DNA of 64,000 bases from Ottelia alismoides (GCA_037367405.1 JAZKJV010003126.1:744001-808000), one strand, 5' to 3'; numbered from the stretch's first letter, positions 11,926-24,615 are shown. Made by a program: numbers and translations. Notes: generated from the sequence alone by a model not told the origin.

Positions 11926-13768
11926 CACCGACGCCCCAGAAGCCTTCATCCACCAATTACACAAGATGAAGGTGACCGGTGGTGACAGCCCGATTACCAG
12001 CATCCTCGATAAGATCCGAAGCTCCTTGGCTTCGTGGCAGCTCCTCTGCCACCATAGTTGCTCTACTCCGACCATGCCCGTTGAGCCAACGACATGACAT
12101 CTTCGTCAACCCATCATCTTTGACACCAACGCACCATCTTCCTACGACTCTCCTCTCCGTTCATCAACCCCCTCTACCGTTTGTTCACCCACGACCACTG
12201 TGTCCTCCAAGACTCCCATGAAGCTTCACGCCTCCATCGACAACCTCCGACTTCACCGACCACCGCAAGCTTCCAACCAACACCGTCGTCAACCTCGACG
12301 ACCGTCACCTACTCCAACTAACGCAACCTCCAATAGCTCTACCGACTCAACAAGCATCTTCTTCGATGCTCCTCCATCGACCACCGCTCCTCCGACGACC
12401 CCTGGCCGTGTATCGGCCAACGACAGCCGTCCGATCTTCAAGCAACCACTCATCTGAGCCGTTGACGCCTCGCAATGCTCAGTTGTTGGATACAATTGCC
12501 ATCAACGTCCAAGATCTGCTCCAAGCCTAAAGTCCGTACCAGATCCGAGCCAGTAGTCTCGGGTGGCCCGAAGCACGCAGGAAATGAAACGTGGAGGTCT
12601 TCTCCCGAACCTCCACTAAGCCTGCCTAAGCACATGGGGAGCACGTGATAGACGGGCAAATTGCAGAGAAGCCCCGGAGGTCCCCGTTATTGCATATCAG
12701 TCCATCCATTCAAAGGGCACATGCTCCGCACGTGACCCCTTTGAAAATTTGTAGACAACCCCCTCTCTTAATCAGTAATTAAACGTAGGTCCTTCTCTAC
12801 ATATTTATTGTATTTATTTAATTGCAGAAGTACCCCTGTCTTTCCCCTTCATTTTGGATATCTAAATTACATTATTTTATTTATCCAAAAATAACATGAT
12901 GTTCCTCATTTAATTCTCTACACTTTGACATATTTTAGATATTTTTGTGATTGATGGTTAATTAATAATTAATTATTTTGTGGAAAACTGCATATTTTGC
13001 CCATTTTGTGCTTTTAAATTTGTCTTTAATTAACCGTTAATCTAAAAATTCCCAAAAAATTCATATATTATAGAATTAATTGTGCTTGACATTGTGCCCA
13101 AAAAGATTTGCATTTGCATGCATAGATTGCTCTGTAATAATCATTTTGCATATTTCAATGTTTGATTTTTAATAGGTTTTGAAACTAGTATTTTCAAGGT
13201 TTAGGATTTTTTTGAGATCAATCACCTAGTGATAGATCTTAGAAAATTTTGTTCCTTGAAAATAGTTAGGTTTAATATTTATTATAATTAAATATTGAAA
13301 TTCATTTTATTTGCATTCAAAAATTCATAAAAAAATCATCTTGCATCCAAAAATTCCAAAAAAAAATTAAGTGCATTCATTTCATCATATTTTGCATTGT
13401 GGCCAAGTTTCAAATCTTTCGAACATCGTTTGTGCATAATTGACATTTTAGTCCCTAAAATAGGCTAAAATTGCATATTGCATCTTTTATTGCATTAAAA
13501 ATTCCAAAAAAAACCGTCTCGAAACCGCGCACGAGTTTTGATAGACATAATTCCAGGTTGTTCCTTTGCCTCCTTGTGTTCGACCTTGGGACTTGACCAA
13601 GTAAAATAAACATAAAACCGCATTGATTAAAATTGATGAATATTTTGTGTTGTTATTTTCTTGACTGATTCTGATTGCTGCCTACAACGAAGGACAAATA
13701 ATCATTATTTTTACGCACGAAAAAATAAATACAACATCTCTTTAACGTGGCGATATCCAGACTCGTCA
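11926..13768 (+). mobile_element. Element H: downstream part of the Athila-type LTR
   Basis: This continues the LTR interrupted at 1327. The first 700 bp are GC-rich with Ser/Pro/Thr-rich frames in several phases (11864-12457). These are not conserved as one frame and I do not call them genes. The rest is AT-rich. Near 13570 it has CCTCCTTGTGTTCGACC, a motif also found about 165-200 bp from the LTR ends of B, D and F. The terminus GATATCCAGACTCGTCA resembles the B terminus GGATCCGAGCTTATCA. I therefore place the LTR end at 13768. No primer site follows, so this is a 3' LTR or a solo LTR. The rest of H, if any, lies left of the window. Confidence 0.55.
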
Positions 13769-16336
13769 GACATGCGAGCCCATGGCGAGCCATTATGCAA
13801 TAAATGTTATTGCGAATATCATTCCCTGATCTGAAATGAAGAACAAATAATTGCATAATAGTCCCTTAGTACAATTAGGGTTATGTACCATGACCATCTT
13901 GATGATCATACAGCTGTAGATTCAATTATTGAATCACAGAGGCTGGTGCTTGGATGAATATCTAAAGAGTTAGATTGAGGACTCATCAAGCACTGTCAAA
14001 TGATTGTTAAGAGATGATCTCCATCCTGAGTAGGAGATGGTAATCCTTTCTTATTTAGGCCGATATCTAACCGACCTCTTGATGCAGGTCCTCTGCATAG
14101 GAATAGAGATTCAGAGGTGTTAGATAAGTTAGGTCAAAGAGTTGACTTAACGATATCGAGATAACCAAAGTCCTATATCGTATGCTGTCATGATATAGGC
14201 ACACATTCTCAGACCAGAGACATATGTGTTACTATATGTTTGAGTATGTAAATTTGGCAGACCAATAGGTTGATGACCTAACAAAGGTCTATACATCGGC
14301 ACACTAGTGTGCATATAAGGGCATATGAGTAATACGATCTCTCAAAGGGATCATACAAGTTCACTACTGAACCGGAAGACATGAGCTCAATCATGAGATG
14401 TTGGGAAGATCAAATTCTGTGCACGGTCGTCTCGCTTTGGAAGCTTGACTGAATTTGTAGGTTTGATATAAACTTTAAGAAAGTATATGATCAACACTTG
14501 GGTATGATATATGCTTTTGGAATGTATATGATCGATACCAACTCCCAATGATCGCATGAGAAACTTAATGATAAATCCCTGAAGTAGACAGTATAAAATT
14601 GATCTTCGGGTTTATTCTGAGTCTTCCAGTATGTAGGATGTACAGGTATTGGGAATACCTGAGGGTGATGTGATCATAAATGGTTGTATAACCATGACGC
14701 TTCCATTCCTAGGGAGTGATGAAACGGGTCTGGATTTTAGTAACTCCTCTTAGTAGAGAAGTAATCGGATCTTAATCCAAATGTTGGACATTGATCTGAA
14801 TGTAATTCTGATGCAATGAGAAGATTAGATATGCGGTCTTGATTTAATCAAGCATCTATGGGAGGCCTGAGATCTGGATTTGAGATGTGATCTCAATATC
14901 CAAGTCACTATACATGGAACAATACGATTGCCCTGTCCTTATCTCCAAGTATTCGTTGAGAAAGAGCATTATCCTTAAAAGAGTTCAGGATAATTTCATT
15001 GTTGATGTAAGTATTCGAGCATTGCGAAAATGGATAATTAAATGTGATTTGACTATCATGAATAATATGAATTCGATTCATATTATAAAGAGAGTTATCT
15101 TAGATAATTAAATGTGATTTGATTATCAAAGATGTAAATAATGTGGATGTGATTTACATTACTTGGGAACAAGAGAAAAGAGATCCAAGATGATTAAATG
15201 TCAATCTAATTATCATGGATATGAATAATGTGGATAGAAATATCCATATTAATCATATATATTATAAATGTGATTTATAATATATAAGAGAGAGAGATAT
15301 TTGTAATGTACATTTGTTAATTAAATGTTGATGTGAATTGGATTCACAATGGACATAAAATTGAAAATGTAATTTACATTTTATTTTGGGTTGTGATGTG
15401 ATTCATAATTTTCCAATGGCAAGAATGCAATATTCACAAAATAATTATGAATTATTTTTGTTGAATAATTTACAACATGTGTTGTTAAAAGTCTTGGAGA
15501 TTTCCATGGAATAATGTAATCTCATGAGATATCATGAGATTACATGAGATTGCCACCAAATCCCATATTATGAAAGGAGGCAATCTTCATTCCAATAATC
15601 TCCATGATTGCTTGATTTAATTTGGAATTGAGTTGTGTTGATTTATCATATAGATGCAATCTAAATTAAGTTAATTGTTGTTGGTTTTTATCAACACAAA
15701 TCTTAGACAATAAAAGAAACACAAATAAATGTGAGCCATTGGATTTGTGTTGTCCATGGATTGAGATCCATGGATCCCAAAATATTATAAAAGGAGAGGC
15801 AACCCCTTTTCTATTCTTTACACAATGAGAAATACAAATCTCTCTCTCTCTCTTATTCTCTATACATACCCTCTCTCTTCCTCTCTCATGGTCGTCCACC
15901 ATGGATGCTCTAGAGAGGTTCTCCATCACCGCAGTGTCGTCGTTATGCTGCCCGACGTTTGCTCGTGGTTCTCTGTCTCCTTCTGTGCGCCTCGCTCTTG
16001 AAGAAGACGTTGGATCTCGTGTGTCGAGATCAGGAGATTTGCCGCTTGGATCATCAACAAGGAATGCGAGGAGCACGTGTTTCATCAACACACTGCAAGC
16101 GTCTCCTCCGTCGGATAATACTTGAGACAGGAGGTCTCTTCGTTTAGAGGGTCGATCACAACCACACTTCAAGAGGTAATCCTATTACTTGTTTGTTGTT
16201 TAGACGAAACGATCCAAGGGTTTCGTCGCATGTTTTTTTAATTCTGCTGCATAGAAAAATTAGAGCGACTAGTCGTTCCTCATTGTATTCGATACGACAC
16301 TCACGCTTCCATGATGCGCTTGCGGATCTCATCTAA
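13769..16336 (+). repeat. Element K: diverged copia LTR of the G family, opposite orientation
   Basis: From GACATGCGAGCCCATGGCGA onward this copy matches the minus-strand sequence of the G LTRs through the TATA box (15786), the GC-rich leader and GCGACTAGTCG near the end. It lacks roughly the first 5 and last 14 bases of the family LTR. It is clearly more diverged than the two G LTRs are from each other. The leader frame starting at 15901 resembles the frames in the G LTRs. No copia internal sequence flanks it, so it is a solo LTR or a fragment. It truncates element A on its right. Confidence 0.8.
15786..15792 (+). promoter_or_regulatory. TATA box of the K LTR
   Basis: TATAAAA lies at the position equivalent to CTATAAATAG in the G LTRs, upstream of a CT-rich leader. 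Confidence 0.55.
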
Positions 16337-17620
16337 TACTACATATAAAGAATCAACCAAGAATAGAAATGTATCATGATCTAGATATGGATTCAGCAAC
16401 TGTCCGTTCATGAAAAATGGTTGTGTGTCAGATGACAACCTAGAAACGATAATACTACCGTTGTCATGCACAGCTCTCACAATGAACGACGGTGGCCATT
16501 TGCTTTTCAATTTGCCTAGAAACAACTTCAACTTAGCATTAAACAACCAAACTTTCTAATCTGGGGAGAAAGGCTTCCTTCTAATCTGTCTATCATGCCA
16601 AGGCTTGACATTCTCCTTATACATTAGTGAGTTGTCGTATGCAAAATCTCGGAATTCCATCAATTTATTCATATTCAACTTCATATTCTTTCATGCTTTC
16701 TCATGTTCCTGATTACATACACGGAGTGCCCATAATGATTTGGGAATTAATTCTACTAGAATGTGGTAAGGATTTCCATACACGAATATGTAGGGAGACA
16801 TGCCCAATGGTGACGTGTACGCTATCGAATAAGTCCAAAGAACTGAGTCAAACATCTAAGACCAGTTCTTCATATATGGACGTACAAGTTTTTGCAGTAT
16901 AATCTTGATCTCCCTATTTGAAATCCTAGCCAAGACATTAGTCTGTCGGTGGCAAGGAGACACAACCCTGTCCTCAATGGTGTACTCATTCACAATCTTC
17001 TTGACTTCTCTATTATTGAAATGGCTTCCCCCATATTAAATAAGTTTCTTGGAAATCATGAACTACGCAATAATACGGTCCTTGAGAAAGGAAACCACCA
17101 TACGACTATCAGCGGCTCGGGTGGGGATATCCTCCACCCATCGACTAACATAATCCATAGGAAGCATGATGTATTGAAATCCCTGACTGGCAGGAAATGG
17201 GCTCATGAAGTCTATGCCCAAAGAATAAAAAACATCAAAAAATTGTATATACCTAAGGAGCATGGTATCTTCGGAACCAATAGCTCTTCCCATCTTCTGA
17301 CAATCAGTACAGAGACGAACATATTCTGTAGCATCATTAAATAATGTTGGCTACCATTGGCCGCTTTGTAAAATCTTTGTCTTCGTGCGCTTCCCTGAAT
17401 GATGCCCACCAGACTCAAGTTTGTGACAGTGCTCAAGTACACTGGTGTATTCCTCCTGAGGAATGCACCTTGTCCAGATACAATCCGTACCCTCATGAAA
17501 TAGGTACGGATCCTCCCATTGATAAAAATGTATCTCAGGCAGAAATTTGTCTACCTTATGCTTCAGCCAATCATGTGGAACTTTTGGAGACAAGATAGTT
17601 TACAATATCATCATATCATG
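16337..17620 (-). pseudogene. Element A integrase, broken
   Basis: Minus-strand frames give the integrase in pieces. The N-terminal zinc module (17351-17593) shows EEYTSVLEHCHKLESGGHHSG. The catalytic-core start (17063-17293) shows LGIDFMSPFPASQGFQYIML and VSRWVEDIP. The C-terminal module (16301-16546) shows KLFLGKLKSKWPPSFIV and LSSDTQPFFMNGQ. The first core Asp is visible; the second Asp and Glu lie in a shifted, stop-rich part (about 16700-17060) that I could not read cleanly. The order after RNase H is typical of Ty3/gypsy. The tail ends at a VVDSxYVV-like motif shared with D, where the K LTR begins. Confidence 0.82.
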
Positions 17621-18810
17621 GGAGTGAGTCCACAGACAAAATGATCTCATCTGGAAAAGGTCTCTGAAATATGAATCATGCTCTGCTCAGAAGTCTCTGC
17701 ATCTGTAATGCGGGAAAGGTGATCTGCCATAACATTTTTCACTCTAGGTTTATCTTTAATGTCTAAATCAAACTCATAGAGAAGAAGGATCCATCTGATA
17801 AGGCGTGGTTGGATATCCTTCTTTTTCCTATAAGTATTTTATGGCAGTGTGATACATGAACAAAATAACATGTGAACTAAGGAGATAAGATCTGAACTTC
17901 TCTAATCCAAACACAACTGCTAACATCTCCTTCTCTATGACTTTATAATTACGTTGTGCCTCATTCAGGGTCTCAATAGCATAGTGTATAGAAAATGGTA
18001 TCTCATTCGTTCACTATCCTAAAATAGCTCCAACTACAAAATCTGATGCGTCTATCATGATCTTAAAGGGAAGAGACCAATCAGTTGGTTATAGGACATG
18101 GACATTAATAAACATGTCTTTCAATTGATGAAATGCAAGGAGGACTTTGTCATCACCAACAAACTCACTCTCCTTGCACAAAAGCCCAGTCAAAGGTCTA
18201 GAGATCTTGCTAAAGTCCTTAATGAATTTCCTTTGTAATCCAACGTGTCTAGAAATGACCTCAATTGTGTTAAATTCTGCAGTGTCTTTAATTTGGATAT
18301 CACATCGATCCTAGCTAGGTCAACCTCCATACCGTGTTTGGAGATGATGTGGCCCAATACAATCCCATTCGTCACCATAAAGTGACTCTTCTCCCGCGAG
18401 AGCACTAGGTTTACCTCACGACAATGTTGAAGTACTCGGTCTAAAAGAGCATGATATGTGTCAAAACTATACTCGTAGATCGAGAAATCATCCATGAAGT
18501 AGAAAACTACTCACCATCTCGGCAAAAAAGACCAACATATACCTTTGGAATGTAGCGTGGGCATCCATCTAAAGGCGTAAGTGCCAAACAGTCAAGTGAA
18601 AATAGTTTTCTCCTGATCCTCAGGAACGATAGGAACCTAGTTATACCGTGAGTACCCATCCAAGAAACAAAAGAACTCTTTCTCTGCCAACCTCTCTATA
18701 ATCTAATCAATAAAAGGCAGTGTAAAAAGATCCTTCTTGGTAGCTGAATTCAAGCACCTGTAATCTACACAGACATGCCATGAAGTAGGTATTCGAGTTG
18801 GAACCTCTTT
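17621..18810 (-). pseudogene. Element A reverse transcriptase and RNase H, broken
   Basis: The RT palm is recognisable. FMDDFSIYEYSFDTYHALLD starts a 101-residue frame at 18190-18495 that continues with LVLSREKSHFMVTNGIVLGH and KHGMEVDLARID. Upstream (18500-18810) frameshifted pieces give the CVDYR, LPFID and FCFLDGY blocks. Downstream, to about 17650, lie DASDF and EKEMLAVVFGLEKFRSYLL of RNase H. A small deletion just before the FMDD box shifts the frame. The copy resembles D strongly, including the KHGMEVD motif. Confidence 0.82.
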
Positions 18811-19297
18811 ACCACAATCATTCTTTACGATAATAATCCCGGATTTTCTTCAGGACCACATATAAAGGACGGACCAAATTGGAATCCAAAATAGGATAAA
18901 TAAAGCCAACATCACACCATTTCCTGATCTCTTTCATAACAACCTCCTTTAGATTCGGATTTAGACGGCGTTGACACTCATGGGAGGGTTTACAGTCATC
19001 CTCGAAGTAGATATGATGCGAGCACAAAGCTGGACTAATCCAACGGACATCCGAAATATTCCATCCAATGGCCTTGCGGTTTCTCTCAAGAATCTCTAGC
19101 ACGCGAGATTCTTGTTCATTGATCAACTGCAAGTTGAGGATGATAAGAAACATTGGGGGGGGGTACAAGGAAGGCATACTTCAACATTTATGGTAAATCC
19201 TTGAGCTGAGGTGGGGTCTGAATCGGCTCTGTGACGACCTCTATCACTTCATTAGTAGAAGGTATACGATATGTACTCTGTGTACTATCCACCATAG
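18811..19297 (-). pseudogene. Element A linker before RT
   Basis: A 119-residue frame (18818-19177) contains INEQESRVLEILERNRKAIG, then ALCSHHIYFEDDCKPSHECQ and the RRLNPNLKEVVMKEI block. These lead into RT in Athila-type polyproteins; B and D have the same blocks. The frame runs on to 19297, where F interrupts it, and resumes on the minus strand at 49130. Confidence 0.8.
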
Positions 19298-19302
19298 CTA
19301 CT
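19298..19302. repeat. Target site duplication CTACT, left copy (element F)
   Basis: CTACT directly precedes the first LTR base and recurs at 49125-49129 directly after the last LTR base. Removing F and one copy rejoins the linker of element A in the order seen in D. Confidence 0.88.
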
Positions 19303-20615
19303 TGATGAATAAGCATTTCATCATCTTTATTCATTTGATTTAGCTTAAAATCCCTTATAAAACATCTGTATATATTACTAAATCCATATTCTTACTAACT
19401 TACATATATATGTAAATGCTATACATTTATTACTATTTTAACCCAAAATAAATAAATAAATAAATAAATAAAGGAAAAATAAAGAAATAAAAGGTTATAT
19501 ATATGCAATAGATACATGCTGACCCGAACCCTGAGAGAAGGTCAAGACTTGACCTGATCGAGCAAGAATAAAGTAGGGGAGATATGGTCTTTAATAAGAA
19601 AAAATATTTTGTAAATAATTTTCATTTATTTTGTGTATATTTTTATAAAACTTACTCTATTTTATTTGTCCATAAATTGACCTCAAATTAAAATTTTTAT
19701 CAGAAATTGTAAATAAAATCTTTTCCAAATAATAAAAATACTTGTAAAATAAAATCATGTACAAAATATAAGTAACACACTCAGAAAAAGCTGTAAAGTG
19801 ATAATTGAAAGGCCAATCTGGCTCCATACGAACTCGAATTGAATCAAACTCACTTTCATCATATTCTAAATTAAGTTATCTTTAAAATGGTGGTGGTATC
19901 ATAATTTTGGGAGTTACGGTTTGAAAGACAGTTTTCTGAGTTGGTTTTTGCAAATTCATCATTAATTTATCGTTCATATTTATCCATATTTATTTTAATA
20001 AATAATGTTGTAAATAATTTTAAATATAAAAAAAATTTTAAAAATAAAATAACACAATTTCCTTATTTATCTATGTCTACAATGTACCATATGTATATAT
20101 TATATGTATACAATTAATTTCCTTAAATCACCCTCACTAAAAAAATATAATAAACATTTAATTTTTAAATTAATAAACTGATGAAAATGGTTTATTCATT
20201 TAATTAGTTGTGTAAATAATATACCATATGTATATAATTCAATTAATTCCTTAATTAACCACCAATAAGAGGGCTCTTTAAATTATTGACATTTACTAAT
20301 ATAACAAAAATCAATTTTAAATGAACTAATTTAATTATTTAATTCACCCATGAATCACTTTCCTTTCTCTCCCTCCCCATTAATTCATTTTTTTTGAATT
20401 TTATTTTTTTTCTATTTATTTGGCTCCTCCTCCCTCATTTCTTATTAATCAATCTTTTGGTGAGAGGAGCCTAATCTCCACGAGCATTCTTCTTGTAGAA
20501 AGGTGCCCAGCCTCGAAGCCGTCTGGTGAAAGCGAGGCAATCTTCATCGAGGCCGTTATGGCATTAATCTGATCCCAAATGGTTAGATCCAATCCATCTC
20601 CTATATTTTAATTAG

Positions 20616-20919
20616 GTAATTTTACGGTCAATCTTATTTTTCTATTTCATTATCAATTTTAGATTTTAATTCGTAATTACTTATATTATTCATCACGATT
20701 CGATCAACCTTCGATTCCCGATCACATGCCATTTTTCTAAATCACATCGCTTAATGTTATACCTCACACGATATCTCACCTCCGACCATGTACGATGGTC
20801 GGAGACCCAATTCTTGTCCATCACAATCATCAGAACTGTCTCCATTCACCTAATCCATTTTGATTTTTTCGTTCAGGCCAAGCCGTTATGCTTGAGTCGG
20901 TCTTCTTATTTTATTGCAG
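20616..20919 (+). other. Candidate leader intron in the F 5' LTR
   Basis: A donor-like ATTAG|GTAATTTTACGG and an acceptor-like TTTTATTGCAG|ATAC are 304 nt apart around an AT-rich stretch, with GC-richer sequence on both sides. The same pair, 306 nt apart, is kept in the other LTR (47016-47321). This is an inference from sequence form only. Confidence 0.4.
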
Positions 20920-20971
20920 ATACAAGAATTCCAAAAAAAGGAAAAATTATGTTGCTGTCAAAAAAATACAA

Positions 20972-20991
20972 AATAATACTAATACTAATAC

Positions 20992-21025
<34 letters not shown>

Positions 21026-21026
21026 T
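20972..21026 (+). repeat. AAT trinucleotide microsatellite
   Basis: A run of AATACT then AAT units occurs in this LTR. The other F LTR has an A-rich stretch at this place, so the expansion is specific to this copy. Confidence 0.85.
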
Positions 21027-22818
21027 TTTGGCCTCTGACTGGAGCTTGACTTCGTAGGAGCTCCTCCTCTACCGTCTGCCTAATCCGCCAATAGAAGCCC
21101 CACCCACCATCACTTGGGGGCATGTGTCACCCCTAATCTCCAGCTCCCAGATCTCCCTTCCACCGCAACACAGAGCTCCTCTGCTTGGAGCTCGTCGTCC
21201 TACCTCATGCACAACCGTCGACCGCCCAACATGCTCACTGCACTGCTCCCGCCTGAGGGACTTCAACCGCAGCCACCCACGACTCCTCCATCACCACCGA
21301 GCCCCATTGTCGATCGCTTGCACAAGAACCATTGTAGCATGAGCGTTGAGCCCTCATCTGCCATCGCCATCTCCTATGCCCTGAGAACCCTGCACCTCTG
21401 TCGATCGCTAGCCATCCACAAAATGAGACCCTTCAATGATGCCATATCTCCTCCGCCGGTTGGAGCAACCGACGTCGCCCTCTACCTCAATTTGTCGATC
21501 GCCATACCATCCGCCGCCACTCTTTGGGCAAGGGGTGGCGCCACCCTTTCCCCTTGTTGGTTTAAAATGAGGAATTGAGATGCTCAAACCTTAGAATAAA
21601 ATATTTGGGCAACTATCAATCAAGATCCTGACATTCATTATATGGTAAATCACCCCCCGCCAGAGCCTATCACGTGCAGGAACATTTTCGTGGGTAATTG
21701 CAACTTTTCCCTTACAATTTTATTTCATGATATTTATTTATACTAAAACTTCGAATAATTACATTTAGTCCAGTATTTCCAGACTTTAAATTGCATGCGT
21801 TTATCATTGAAATAATTACTATATGTGTTCAATAAATTCATCAAAAATCAAGTTATGCTATTGTTGTGTGCCTCTTCATAGTGTCATTTTCTCTTTGCAT
21901 TTTATTATCAGCTAATATTAAAAAATCAAAGACATTGCATTTTTTACTATTTGTAGTTAAAAATCATAAAAATTCAAATATTACGTCAAAAATTGTTTAA
22001 GAATTAGAATTGTTTTATCATTTTGTTTTTTATTTTCTATGCAATTTTCACATGTTAATATTTTTAAAACCCAAAATAACTGCAAAACTAAAAATCTTAC
22101 AAAAATCACAGAAAATTGTAGAAACTTCAAAAAATTGTGACTCAACTTCCTGTTTGTAGATAATTCGTCATAGTTTCTAGAAAAATAAATCCAGTAATTT
22201 TTAAATTTATTTGATATTTTTAACTGTAAAATACTCCTACTTCTTCACTATTTAGCATTATTTTGAATTTCCTATTTTTATAAAATCTATAAAAATACTC
22301 CCGCTTGTAAAATATTTGAAAAATCACGAAAAATATTATAAAAAGTATATAAGATACAAAATCATTTTATTTTGACCTTTTTGATCATTTTAAATGTATT
22401 TTAAAAGTCCAAAAAGTTGCATTTAATTCTTATATAAATTTGCTTTGAAAAGTTATTTAAAAAAACTAAAAATTTTCAAAACTAAGAACCAATAAAAACT
22501 AAAAATATAAGAAAAATAGAAAAAAATAAGAAAATAATAAAAAAGATAAAACTTTCACAAAAACCAATATAGTTAGCATTTAAGTTCCCTCTTTCTTTTA
22601 ATTGATTTTTCAATTATTAGATTAACCATCGGGATTTATTGCCTCTCCGAGTTCGATCATGTTGCTATATATGTAAAATAAATAGCAAAATCCTCTTTCT
22701 ATATTTTTGTAATTATTTTAGTTTGAGTATCAATTTTTTTGTTGAGGGATTCTTTGGGTTGCAATGACATCACATTTATTTTCATAAATAAAAACCCGAA
22801 GATCTTGTCCCAACAAAA

Positions 22819-22836
22819 TGGTGCCCTTGCCGAAGA
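22819..22836 (+). other. Primer binding site of element F (Asp-tRNA type, degraded)
   Basis: TGGTGCCCTTGCCGAAGA lies three bases after the LTR, as in B and D. It is a mutated form of the site complementary to plant Asp-tRNA, the primer used by Athila elements. Confidence 0.75.
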
Positions 22837-24088
22837 AGGCACGTCGAGGGTAGATACGTTTCTCTTTTAACCTACTATTCTATGTTGTGAATTTCTGTTT
22901 ATATTTTTTTACATTTTTTCATTATCATTGTGTTTATTGAAAATCATTTTTTCTCTTTCTTGTTCATATTTTTAGTACTTATGTCTCGTACACATTCTTT
23001 CTATCCTTTTTTCTTTCGAGGGCTCGACGAGCTAGAGCGGTTTTCTGAAGAGCGCCAGTGCACTCTAGTTAAGTGGAGGCAGCATGACTCTTCTCCAAGC
23101 CGTAAGAGAGTGTCAAAGGAGGAAAAGAAGATTCTAAGAAGACCATCATTTGGAGAATTAGACTTAAACTATTTTATCGTTTTAGTCACTAAATCTCTTA
23201 TAAAAGGACATTCATTTATTGTGGGGTATGTTTCGCCTAGTGCCGGTGCACGTTGGGTACCACATTTCGTGGCCTTCTTTTTATTTGTTTTCACGTGGAT
23301 TTATGTTCATGAGCCGTTAGTGATTTCTTTAAATAACTTGCTTGAGCCAGGTAATTGATTAGGTCCAAAAATCCTAAATAGGAATTTCTGCACCTATAGA
23401 ATAGAGCGTAATTGGACTTAGTCTAATTTAACTGGTTCTTGCCCGCTAATAGAAGCTACTGCAAGGATGGTTCACATGCATCATTTAGATTACTTTTATT
23501 TTCTGTATTTAAATTTTGCATAGATAACCTTGCATGTAAAGTGATGGCGATAAGGTACACATCTTTTAACTATTGCATGCTTCATTGTATTTAATCGTGC
23601 ATTGGCTTTTCCAATTTCCAACATGGTTTTTTCTTACATAATTCAAAAAGGAAATTGGACACTCTGTAGGTGTTTTATTGAAAATATTCAAAAAAAGGAA
23701 AATAAAAAATAAAAAAATGGGGACTGCTAATACCACTTGACCTCAAAATCGAACGTTACAAATTCATCATTGTTTTGGGGAGACCAACCCTCTCATTGTA
23801 TTCGCATTTAATTGCTTGCGTACACACTAAGGTTAGTTCCAAAATCCCATAACCCTTCCTAAGTATGTACAACTTTGAGCTCCTCACCTAACTCTAAAAC
23901 ATACAAGATAGAAAGACCGCACTTTTGTGATCCTCACCGTGTTGAGTAGGTGAATAGAGGGATTGTGTTTGTCTCGTGTTTGTGATTGTTTATGTGCATA
24001 CGCGATTCTTCCGCACATTTGCACCTTTCTCTTTGCATAGCTTGAGTTTACTATCACGTTCTCTCGATCCCCGCCTTTTGTTGCAGAG
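22837..24088 (+). other. 5' leader of element F with conserved hairpin
   Basis: This untranslated leader resembles those of D and A. A frame (22930-23358) is open, but the corresponding parts of D and A are conserved as nucleotides and not as one protein frame. A stem-loop CCTAGTG-CCGGTG-CACgTTGG occurs at 23236-23256. A shared block TTTCTGCACCTATAGA follows at 23385-23400. A third block near 23760 (ATCATTGTTTTGGGGAGACC) matches D near 56015. Confidence 0.65.
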
Positions 24089-24615
24089 ATGGCCAACTGA
24101 AGTGATTTTTATAAAAAATTCGTGGATCCCTTGAACCCTCCAACTGGACCACCTTCCTTTTTTTTTCGGAAGTCTTTCCTCTTACTTTTTATACATACTC
24201 ACCTCAGCCTCAGTTTGATAACTCTGATTTTTACCCACCTCCACCTTCACATTTTCCACCTTTATATCCACTCGAGACTAATCTATTGGAGTCACCTCTC
24301 ATGGACACCACACTTGAGTACATGGCCCAATTATTAGAGCAAATGAATCAATAAAATGGAGATCTTACTAGTTTGAATAAGAGCCAGAATGCTGCTTCAC
24401 TATTTGAGGATATGGATTCACTTGGGATATTCATGAGATCTTGCAATCACCCAAAATACAAATAATATGAAATAATAAAAAATCCAGAAAGAATTCGGGA
24501 GAAACATTATTGATTCATTTTGTGAGGAGAGGGACCAAATGACCGATCATTTACCCACAAATCCATTCACGCCCCACCATTGACTATGTAGATGCTACTA
24601 TACAGACTTTTCTTG
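24089..24615 (+). pseudogene. Element F gag start, broken and interrupted
   Basis: An ATG at 24089 sits where the gag start lies in D (56229). It is stopped by TGA at codon 4. Beyond that the frame reads a Pro/Phe-rich N-terminus (PPTGPP, then YPPPPSHFPP-like text) typical of the poorly conserved gag start. Element B interrupts it at 24620, and the matching downstream part resumes at 40891. The gag core with its HEAWERFK motif is not found on either side, so most of gag is missing. Confidence 0.5.

Larger units (their letters stand above)
16337..19297 (-). mobile_element. Element A, 3' part: pol of a decayed Athila-like element
   Basis: This piece holds, from right to left, the pre-RT linker, RT, RNase H and integrase of a minus-strand Athila-like Ty3/gypsy element. 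It is cut at the left by LTR K inside the integrase tail, and at the right by insertion of element F. It continues at 49130. Its closest relative in the window is element D. Confidence 0.88.
19303..22815 (+). repeat. 5' LTR of element F
   Basis: This 3.5-kb LTR has an AT-rich U3 with an (AAAT)n run near 19447, a GC-rich island (about 20460-21590) and a long AT-rich U5. An open frame at 21114-21578 (154 codons, Pro/Ser-rich) has a related but interrupted counterpart in the other LTR (47357-47980); I do not recognise it. The U5 signature CCTCTCCGAGTTCGATC lies near 22640. The LTR ends CCCAACA at 22815. Confidence 0.88.

Noticed and set aside
11864..12657. Group of Pro/Ser/Thr-rich frames suggesting a host gene exon
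   Set aside because: Several frames overlap without one clear winner, no domain is visible, and the stretch fits the GC-rich leader island of an LTR.
21114..21578. 154-codon plus-strand frame in the F 5' LTR as a possible gene
   Set aside because: The other LTR breaks the frame, the protein has no recognisable motif, and the location matches an LTR leader.
22930..23358. 142-codon frame in the F leader as an accessory protein
   Set aside because: The matching leader regions of D and A are conserved as nucleotides in different frames, so it is not maintained as protein.
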